Of a stretch of 31,104 nt of DNA, positions 25,650 through 31,104 are shown piece by piece. The notes under the pieces are model-generated. The model saw only the letters and a program-made list of their open reading frames with translations. It made no database searches and was not told the origin of the DNA. Position 1 is the stretch's first letter. Every line of letters begins with the position of its first letter. A program made the position numbers and the translations under genes. Source of the DNA: Sphingomonas sp. (lineage in GTDB: Bacteria; Pseudomonadota; Alphaproteobacteria; Sphingomonadales; Sphingomonadaceae); NCBI GenBank assembly GCA_025936675.1, contig JAICSX010000027.1, forward strand, positions 1 through 31,104, given 5' to 3'.

Positions 25650-26579
25650 CTACCAGAAGCGCTGAATCGCGATGGCGGGTGTGACGGACGCTTGTGTGTT
25701 GTGGCCCTTCGGCACGACCCAGACGCCGAATATCGCGCCGCCACTCGCGCTCCAATTATATTCAATCCCGGGGGCGAAACCGACGTTCCAGCTGACCGGC
25801 GACGTGCGGTCGACAGCCTCGCCGCTTCCGTCGCGACCGGTGACCGTCGTCTCGCCCCAGTGATCGCCTTCGACATCGAAGGTCAGGACCCACTCCTTCG
25901 TCAGGCTGTACTCGGCGCCAAGGATCACGGTCGTTTTCGATCCTGGTCTAGCGTGTCCGCGGAAGCCCGCGCCCGTGCCGTAGACGCTCCGACCACTGAT
26001 CCCGGTGCGCAGTGGAAAATCCTTTAGGATATTGATGCGCGCGCGGAGCAACCGGCCATTGTTCAGCAGGAAATATTGCTGGACGTTGACGCCGATCTCC
26101 GGCGCGAAGGCACCCGAGCCGTGGCCGTTCTTCTGGTTGGCGAGATGATCCGCCTTCCCCGTCGGGATGACGACGTTCGTGTCTAGAGCAATGCTCGGCA
26201 CGGGATGCTGAGCGGTGAAGTGAGAGATGCGTACCTGCGACAGCATCTTGAAATCGCCAATCGCAACATCGCGATTGTACCTTTGCGTGCCCAGCGAGAA
26301 GAACGGCTGCATGCCGACCGTCCAATTGTCGGTAAGGCCGTACTGATAAAAGCCGCTGGTCCCTGGGTGGTGGTTGCCGCCCGAAATCCCGTCAAAGAAA
26401 TAGGGCTCGGTATAGAAGTGGCCCTTCGGCAGGGTCTCGGCGGTCGATGCAAGCAGTGGACCGGTCCACCGCGCGTCCTTCATCGCTGCGCTCAGGCGGT
26501 CTTCATATGTTTGCCCATGCGCGGCAACCGGTATTGTGGCCAGAGACAAGCCCCCGAGCGCAGCCACTATCCACTTCAT
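25650..26579 (-). CDS. Outer-membrane beta-barrel protein, phenol MetA-pathway-like
   Basis: This 309-residue protein has a signal peptide (IVAALGGLSLATIPVAAHG, cleaved before QT) and many alternating hydrophobic strands ending in the terminal aromatic QRFW, a mark of outer-membrane barrels. The pattern (LPKGHFYTEPYFFDG, YGLTDNWTVGMQPFFSLG, LDTNVVIPTGKADHLAN, VILGAEYSLTKEWVLTFDVEG) resembles the family named for the MetA pathway of phenol degradation (PF13557), whose members are thought to be channels of uncertain substrate. A GGAGGG ribosome-binding site lies seven bases before the ATG. No degradation genes are nearby, so the substrate is open. Confidence 0.72.
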   Translation of the reverse strand: MKWIVAALGGLSLATIPVAAHGQTYEDRLSAAMKDARWTGPLLASTAETLPKGHFYTEPYFFDGISGGNHHPGTSGFYQYGLTDNWTVGMQPFFSLGTQRYNRDVAIGDFKMLSQVRISHFTAQHPVPSIALDTNVVIPTGKADHLANQKNGHGSGAFAPEIGVNVQQYFLLNNGRLLRARINILKDFPLRTGISGRSVYGTGAGFRGHARPGSKTTVILGAEYSLTKEWVLTFDVEGDHWGETTVTGRDGSGEAVDRTSPVSWNVGFAPGIEYNWSASGGAIFGVWVVPKGHNTQASVTPAIAIQRFW

Positions 26580-26730
26580 TAGACGCCCTCCGCAGCCACC
26601 TGGTCGGAAGCCGCAGCAGGTGTCGAGGACTACCGCGGCTTCCTAGAGTGACTCGTCAAAACTGGATGCGCCGCTTGAAAACAGATCGGGAACATTCGCG
26701 CCAATAAAATTGACGGGGGTGGCTATAAGC

Positions 26731-27267
26731 TCAGCCTTCGAGCGCTCTCCTGACCGCTTCGCGCGACCGCGCATGAAGTGCCCAGAAGTCCCTCACGGTG
26801 CGGCCGGCGAGCTTCTCCTGGAGAACGGCGAGGTGCGAGGTCCAGCCGCCGCCGAAGTCCTGGAAACCGGTCGGGCTTGTGATGTCGCTGTGCGTCAGCA
26901 CCAGCCGCGTCTTGCCGCTCTCGGCGATGAGCTCGTAGGTGACATTGCCACCCTTGCCGCCCTGGAAGGTCGTTTCGAGCAAGCGTGGCGGATCGAAGCG
27001 CAACACCTTCTCTTCGAAGATCCGTCCTTTGAAGCATTCGTAGCTGTCAGGATAAGGCACCGTCTCCGACGACAGCTTGTCGTGGTCGACGATGAGGTCG
27101 AACTCACCGTCGGGTCTCGCGTCCGTGCCGCCCATGAACCATTGCTCGCGGAGCTTGGCCTCGGTGAGGTAGCGCCAGACGGTTTCCGGCGGCGCATCGA
27201 GGAGCCGCTCGAGCCGGATCGCGTCGGGCGCGATGCGCTGGATCGGGGAAAGTGCAGCTTCAACCAT
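26731..27267 (-). CDS. SRPBCC (AHSA1-like) domain protein
   Basis: This 178-residue protein has the AHSA1/START-like helix-grip fold: IRLERLLDAPPETVWRYLTEAKLREQWFMG near the N-terminus, FDPPRLLETTFQGG, then TRLVLTHSDITSP and GGGWTSHLAVLQEKLAG at the end. Such proteins bind small hydrophobic ligands; a specific ligand cannot be read off. Its ATG overlaps the stop of the ArsR gene by eight bases, so translation is coupled. ArsR-SRPBCC pairs are frequent, and the ligand-binding protein is probably controlled by its own repressor. AAGGAG lies seven bases upstream. Confidence 0.88.
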   Translation of the reverse strand: MVEAALSPIQRIAPDAIRLERLLDAPPETVWRYLTEAKLREQWFMGGTDARPDGEFDLIVDHDKLSSETVPYPDSYECFKGRIFEEKVLRFDPPRLLETTFQGGKGGNVTYELIAESGKTRLVLTHSDITSPTGFQDFGGGWTSHLAVLQEKLAGRTVRDFWALHARSREAVRRALEG

Positions 27268-27598
27268 TGTTCGTCTCCTTTGTGTCGCGTTCGATCAGCG
27301 CCTCCAGACGATCGAGGTTCATCGTCCAGAATTTCTCCCATTGCCGAAGCCAGCGCTCGGCTTCCTCGAGCGGCTTCGCTTCGATCTTGATCAGGTGATT
27401 CCGCCCGACCTTGCGGCGGGCAATCAGACCCGCGTCCTCAAGCACCTTCACATGCTTGGACGCACCGGCGAAGCTCATGTCGAACGGCTCGGCCAGCTCG
27501 CCGATCGATCGTTCGCCAAGCGCGAGATTAGCGAGCATTCCCCGCCGCGTCGGATCGGCCAAAGCACGGAATGTTGCATCGAGTCGATTCTCAACCAT
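27260..27598 (-). CDS. ArsR-family winged-helix transcriptional repressor
   Basis: This 112-residue regulator has the ArsR fold: FRALADPTRRGMLANLALGERSIGELAEPFDMSFAGASKHVKVLEDAGLIARRKVGRNHLIKIE. The recognition helix is SFAGASKHVKVLEDAGLI. The CxC metal site of classic ArsR is missing, so it likely senses an organic ligand or signal. I chose the ATG at 27598: a TTG at 27634 is in frame, but it is itself the -35 box of the promoter. With that promoter the transcript would begin at or next to the ATG, so the mRNA looks leaderless. It overlaps the downstream SRPBCC gene by eight bases. Confidence 0.85.
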   Translation of the reverse strand: MVENRLDATFRALADPTRRGMLANLALGERSIGELAEPFDMSFAGASKHVKVLEDAGLIARRKVGRNHLIKIEAKPLEEAERWLRQWEKFWTMNLDRLEALIERDTKETNNG

Positions 27599-27606
27599 GT
27601 GGTTTA
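27591..27606. promoter_or_regulatory. Proximal operator palindrome of the ArsR promoter
   Basis: TCAACC-ATGT-GGTTTA is an inverted repeat that covers the ArsR start codon and the predicted transcription start. It matches the distal palindrome in all but one arm position and starts exactly 40 bases from it. Confidence 0.6.
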
Positions 27607-27634
27607 ATATGTAACTCTGCGCATCGATTGTCAA
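27606..27634 (-). promoter_or_regulatory. ArsR-SRPBCC promoter, apparently leaderless
   Basis: On the minus strand TTGACA (27634-27629) is followed after 17 bases by CATATT (27611-27606). Transcription would begin near 27599, at the ATG of the ArsR gene. Other -10 readings (ATATTA, TATTAA) have 18 or 19 base spacing. Confidence 0.55.
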
Positions 27635-27646
27635 CCGGATGGTTGA
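27631..27646. promoter_or_regulatory. Distal operator palindrome of the ArsR promoter
   Basis: TCAACC-GGAT-GGTTGA is a perfect 6-bp inverted repeat with a four-base centre that overlaps the -35 box. A dimeric winged-helix repressor bound here would block polymerase. Confidence 0.6.
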
Positions 27647-27740
27647 ACAAATTCAGTGCACGTTTCTGGACGCGCGACTTGCGGCAAGGTCACGAAAGTT
27701 GAATCGTCTCCTCACTTCCGATTCCGAGGGGGAATTTTCC

Positions 27741-29852
27741 GTGAGTCGATTCCGCACGTTCTCGCCGCTGGCGATGCTTCTTGCCGCGACCGCTCTGGCT
27801 GCTCCGGCGACAGGCGCTCCTACAACCGGTCCGAGCCGTTATCTGACGGGCAATGACCTGTTTGGGCTCGAATGGGCGACCGATCCCCAGATCAGCCCCG
27901 ACGGGCGCACTATCGCCTATGTCCGCGAGGCCAACGACGTGATGACCGACAAGGCCGTGCCGTCGATCTGGCTGATCGATGTCGCGACGGGCCAGCAGCG
28001 CCCGCTGCTCTCCGGCCAGGGCTCCTATTTCTCTCCGCGCTGGTCGCCCGACGGCAGCCGCCTCGCTTATGTGGCGGCCGAAGGCGGCAGCCCGCAGCTT
28101 TACGTCCGCTGGATGGGAAGCGGCGAGAGCGCGCGGATCACCGGGCTACCGACCAGCCCCAGCGGGATCGCCTGGTCGCCCGACGGGCGGCGCATCGCTT
28201 ATTCGATGCTCGTGCCCGACGAGCCGATGCGGCTCGGCAAGGCGCCAGACAAGCCGGAAGGGGCGAAGTGGGCCGACCCGCTTCAAGTGATCGACAAGGT
28301 CACGTACCGCTTCGACGCCGCCGGTTATCTGAAGGCCGGTTTCCGGCAAATCTTCTGGGTGCCAGCGGACGGCGGCGCTCCGACCCAGCTCACCTTTGGC
28401 GCGACCAATGCGGGAGGCGAGCTCTCCTGGACTCCCGACAGTCGCTCGATCCTGTTCAGCGCAGATCTTTCGCCGAACTGGCAGCGTGAACCGCAGCAAA
28501 GCGAGGTGTACAAGATCAGCATTGACGGTGGTGCGCCGGTCGCGCTCACCACCCGCTACGGTCCCGACAATTCGCCGGTTGTGTCGCCCGACGGGCGGCA
28601 GATCGCCTGGGTCGGGTATGACGACAAGCATCTCGGCTATCAGAACCGCCGCCTCAACGTGATGAACCTCGACGGCTCGGGCAAGCGCGTGCTTACGGCC
28701 AATCTCGACCGCTCGGTGTCCAGTCCCGAATGGTCGGGCGACGGGCGCTCGATTTACGTTCAGGTCGAGGACCAGGGCGTCAACAAGGTCGAGCGCATCG
28801 GCCTCGACGGCTCGGCGCGCGTGATTGCAAGCGACATGGGCAATGGCGAGATCGACCGGCCTTACGCCGGCGGCGACTTCAGCGTCTCGAAGAACGGCGT
28901 CGTTGCGCTGACCTCGGGCGATCCGCTGCACCCGAACCAGATAGCGGTCGCCTCGGCCACCGGCGTTCGCCGGCTCACCCAGCTCAGCTCGAGCCTGCTC
29001 AGTTCAAAGGCGTTGGCGCAGGTGCAGAAGCTGCCGGTCACATCGGAGTTCGACAAGCGGCCGATCGATGCCTGGATGGTGACGCCGCCCGATTTCGACC
29101 GGACGAAGAAATATCCGATGATCCTCGAGATCCACGGCGGGCCCTACTCCGCTTACGGCCCGCAATTCTCGACGGATGACCAGCTTTGCGCGGCCCATGG
29201 CTATGTCGTCGTCTACTCGAACCCGCGCGGATCGACGTCCTATGGCGAGGACTTCGCGAACCAGATCGAGAAAGCCTATCCGGGCCACGACTATGACGAT
29301 TTGATGAGCGTCGTCGATGCGGAAATCGCAACTGGCCACGTCGATGCCGACAACCTTTTCGTCACCGGCGGATCCGGCGGCGGCGTTCTCACCGCGTGGA
29401 TCGTCGGCAAGACCGACCGCTTCCGCGCCGCGGCAACGCAAAAGCCGGTGATCGATTGGGCAAGCTGGGGCCTGACCGCCGATATCGCAGGGTTTAGCTC
29501 GCCTTACTGGTTCGCCAAACGGCCATGGGAGGACCCGATGGGCTATTGGAACCGCTCGCCGCTCAGCCTCGTCGGCAACGTCAAGACTCCGACCATGGTC
29601 GTCGTCGGGAGCGAGGATTACCGCACGCCCGACAGCGAGGCCGAGCAATATTATGAGGCCCTCCAGCTCCGCGGCATCCCGACGGCGCTGGTGAAGGTTC
29701 CGGGCGCAAGCCACGAGACCTTCACCGACCGCCCCAGTCAATCAGCGGCTAAGGCCAGTGCCATCCTCGCCTGGTTCGACAGGTACCGTACCGGCGCCTC
29801 GGCAACGGCGGCGTCGGCGGATCAAGGGACTTCCCCAGCGAGCGCTCACTAA
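27741..29852 (+). CDS. Secreted S9-family (acylaminoacyl-peptidase-like) serine peptidase
   Basis: This 703-residue exported peptidase likely releases N-terminal blocked or unblocked residues from short peptides in the periplasm. After a signal peptide (FSPLAMLLAATALAAPATG) come several WD/PD40 propeller repeats (for example DPQISPDGRTIAYV and YFSPRWSPDGSRLAYV), then an alpha/beta-hydrolase domain. The catalytic triad is S545 in GGSGGG, D626 in SEDYRTP and H658 in GASHETF. The start is the GTG at 27741, with AGGGGGA upstream. A longer frame from 27639 exists but passes through the operator and promoter of the ArsR unit. The gene is divergent from the ArsR gene. A M28 peptidase follows 73 bases later, so the two may work together on peptides. 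Confidence 0.9.
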   Translation: MSRFRTFSPLAMLLAATALAAPATGAPTTGPSRYLTGNDLFGLEWATDPQISPDGRTIAYVREANDVMTDKAVPSIWLIDVATGQQRPLLSGQGSYFSPRWSPDGSRLAYVAAEGGSPQLYVRWMGSGESARITGLPTSPSGIAWSPDGRRIAYSMLVPDEPMRLGKAPDKPEGAKWADPLQVIDKVTYRFDAAGYLKAGFRQIFWVPADGGAPTQLTFGATNAGGELSWTPDSRSILFSADLSPNWQREPQQSEVYKISIDGGAPVALTTRYGPDNSPVVSPDGRQIAWVGYDDKHLGYQNRRLNVMNLDGSGKRVLTANLDRSVSSPEWSGDGRSIYVQVEDQGVNKVERIGLDGSARVIASDMGNGEIDRPYAGGDFSVSKNGVVALTSGDPLHPNQIAVASATGVRRLTQLSSSLLSSKALAQVQKLPVTSEFDKRPIDAWMVTPPDFDRTKKYPMILEIHGGPYSAYGPQFSTDDQLCAAHGYVVVYSNPRGSTSYGEDFANQIEKAYPGHDYDDLMSVVDAEIATGHVDADNLFVTGGSGGGVLTAWIVGKTDRFRAAATQKPVIDWASWGLTADIAGFSSPYWFAKRPWEDPMGYWNRSPLSLVGNVKTPTMVVVGSEDYRTPDSEAEQYYEALQLRGIPTALVKVPGASHETFTDRPSQSAAKASAILAWFDRYRTGASATAASADQGTSPASAH

Positions 29853-29854
29853 CT

Positions 29855-29875
29855 AACGGGCATATCGGCCGTTTT
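29855..29875 (+). terminator. Weak terminator after the S9 peptidase gene
   Basis: A 5-bp stem, AACGG/CCGTT, with a nine-base loop ends in TTTT two bases after the S9 stop. The stem is short, so partial read-through into the next gene is likely. Confidence 0.4.
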
Positions 29876-29893
29876 GCCGCCGTCAGCGGCGGC
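29876..29893 (+). repeat. GC hairpin upstream of the M28 peptidase gene
   Basis: GCCGCC (29876-29881) and GGCGGC (29888-29893) form a perfect 6-bp stem with a six-base loop, directly after the previous hairpin and 32 bases before the M28 ATG. It has no T-run. Confidence 0.35.
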
Positions 29894-29925
29894 TGCACCG
29901 TCGCGAATTCGATGGGAGAGAAGAG

Positions 29926-31104
29926 ATGAAGCGTTCACGCTGGCTCATTGCGAGCACCATCGTGCTTTTGGCTGCACCGCTTTCCGCTGCTCCGCAGTTC
30001 GGGGACTTCAGCCCGCAGCGTCTGTCGGACGTGGACAAGACGATCTCCTCGGACGCATTCGAAGGACGCGGCACCGGAAGCCCGATAGAGCCCAAGGTCA
30101 TCGACTATATTGCCGGCCAGCTTCGAGCCGCCGGGGTGCAGCCCGGCGGAGATGTCGTGAACGGCAAGCGGACCTGGTTCCAGAACGTCCCGCTGCTCCA
30201 ATCGCAGATCGTCGGAACCCCGCAAATCAGCTTGAATGAGAACGGCACCGTTGTCCCCCTCAGCCAAGGCCCGGAAATCGCCGTGCTCGCGCCGCTGAAC
30301 GGCGCCAAGCAGGTCGACATCGCCAATGCGCCCCTCGTCTTCGTCGGCTACGGCGTGAACGCGCCGGAGCGGAACTGGAACGACTTCAAGGGCGAGGACA
30401 TGCACGGCAAGATCCTGGTCGAGCTGGTCAACGACCCCGACTTCGAGGCCGCTCCGGGCGAGCCGGTCGCGGGAGTCTTCGGCGGCAAGGCAATGACCTA
30501 TTACGGCCGCTGGACCTACAAATATGAGGAGGCGGCGCGGCAGGGCGCCGCGGGAGTCATCCTCATCCACGAGACGGCGCCGGCTTCCTACGGCTGGGAG
30601 GTCGTCCAGAATTCCAACACCAATGCCCAATTCGACATCGTGCGCGACAATCCGGCCGCCGAGCACACTGGCTTCGAGAGCTGGATCCAGCGGCCGCTCG
30701 CGGTCCAGCTGTTCCACCGGGCAGGCCTGGATCTCGAGAAGGAGAAGGTCGCCGCGCGCAGCCGCGAGTTCCAGCCGGTTCCCCTCAAGGCGACTCTCAG
30801 CGCGCATTACGCCGCGGACCCGACGGTGGTGACCTCGCACAATGTCGTCGGCATCCTGCCGGGCAAGAAATACCCGGACGAGACGATCATCTATTCGGCG
30901 CACTGGGACCATCTCGGCATCGGCAAGCCCGACGCCAGCGGCGACCGAATTTACAACGGGGCTGTCGACAACGGGACCGGCATATCCGAGCTGATCGAGC
31001 AGGCGCGAGTGTTCGCGCATGGGCCACGTCCCGATCGCTCGATCGTCTTCCTGGCCGTCACGGGCGAAGAGAAGGGCCTGCTCGGCTCGAGCTATTATGC
31101 CGCC
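29926..31104 (+). CDS. Secreted M28-family zinc aminopeptidase (partial, cut by window end)
   Basis: 393 codons are open to the window edge with no stop. A signal peptide (WLIASTIVLLAAPLSA, cleaved near AP) leads to a protease-associated (PA) domain around residues 90-220 (LVFVGYGVNAPERNWNDFKG). The M28 catalytic core follows: H326 in the SAHWDHLG block, D348 in VDNGTG and the E381-E382 pair in TGEEKGLLGS, matching zinc ligands and the general base. The remaining zinc ligands would lie past the window end. GGGAGAG precedes the ATG. Members of this family cleave N-terminal amino acids from peptides in the periplasm or outside. It probably accompanies the S9 peptidase upstream. Confidence 0.88.
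   Translation, partial: MKRSRWLIASTIVLLAAPLSAAPQFGDFSPQRLSDVDKTISSDAFEGRGTGSPIEPKVIDYIAGQLRAAGVQPGGDVVNGKRTWFQNVPLLQSQIVGTPQISLNENGTVVPLSQGPEIAVLAPLNGAKQVDIANAPLVFVGYGVNAPERNWNDFKGEDMHGKILVELVNDPDFEAAPGEPVAGVFGGKAMTYYGRWTYKYEEAARQGAAGVILIHETAPASYGWEVVQNSNTNAQFDIVRDNPAAEHTGFESWIQRPLAVQLFHRAGLDLEKEKVAARSREFQPVPLKATLSAHYAADPTVVTSHNVVGILPGKKYPDETIIYSAHWDHLGIGKPDASGDRIYNGAVDNGTGISELIEQARVFAHGPRPDRSIVFLAVTGEEKGLLGSSYYAA

Noticed and set aside
27599..27634. TTG start at 27634 for the ArsR gene
   Set aside because: The TTG is part of the TTGACA -35 box, and the extra twelve residues are not family-like. The ATG at 27598 fits the fold.
27639..27740. Upstream start at 27639 for the S9 peptidase gene
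   Set aside because: It begins inside the operator palindrome, adds residues that precede the signal peptide, and lacks a ribosome-binding site. The GTG at 27741 has one.

Overview
The window reads as a chromosomal segment of a high-GC alphaproteobacterium, most likely a sphingomonad (Sphingomonas or a close relative). The evidence is protein families typical of alphaproteobacteria (CpdR, the DUF1013 cell-cycle regulator family, DUF1192, ELM1-family proteins, SapC). Several small secreted proteins also have a sphingomonad look, and initiation codons are often GTG or TTG. Genes are packed closely on both strands. I see no insertion sequence, integrase, prophage, CRISPR array or rRNA. One tRNA gene, tRNA-Val(GAC), is present. 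No gene-free stretch exceeds 300 bases; the longest are about 190 bases (10658-10848) and about 150 bases (26580-26730, 21527-21673).

Layout. Bases 1-317 hold the end of the ATP synthase operon (atpD tail, atpC, terminator). A polytopic GT-C-like membrane protein and an isolated cpaF (pilus/secretion ATPase) follow. A secreted SIMPL-domain protein is divergent from a three-gene unit (4409-8370) made of an asparagine-synthetase-like amidotransferase and two paralogous ELM1-family proteins. tRNA-Val, cpdR and an N-formylglutamate amidohydrolase-family gene come next, then a SapC-family protein, a small exported unknown, a DEAD-box RNA helicase and a YghU-type glutathione S-transferase. A minus-strand run from 19554 down to 14334 is housekeeping: DUF1013, xseB, ispA, coaD, a periplasmic cyclophilin, queA and tgt, several with overlapping ends. 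A second GST and a PIG3-type quinone oxidoreductase lie upstream, divergent from DUF1192 and clpA. The last 7 kb carries envelope and periplasmic proteins (a TonB-C-domain protein, a lipoprotein, a beta-barrel), an ArsR-SRPBCC pair, and two secreted peptidases (S9, then M28, cut by the window end).

How the genes work together. queA and tgt are two steps of queuosine tRNA modification. ispA supplies farnesyl diphosphate and coaD supplies a coenzyme A precursor. CpdR (a ClpXP adaptor in Caulobacter), the DUF1013 protein and ClpA all relate to cell-cycle control or regulated proteolysis, but they sit in separate transcription units. The ArsR repressor and its SRPBCC partner are translationally coupled behind one promoter that carries two matching palindromes.

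No obviously new multi-gene system was found. The most interesting signals are the dual-palindrome, apparently leaderless ArsR promoter, the amidotransferase plus tandem ELM1 cluster with an abnormal gene end at its internal junction, and two places where an inverted repeat covers a ribosome-binding site.
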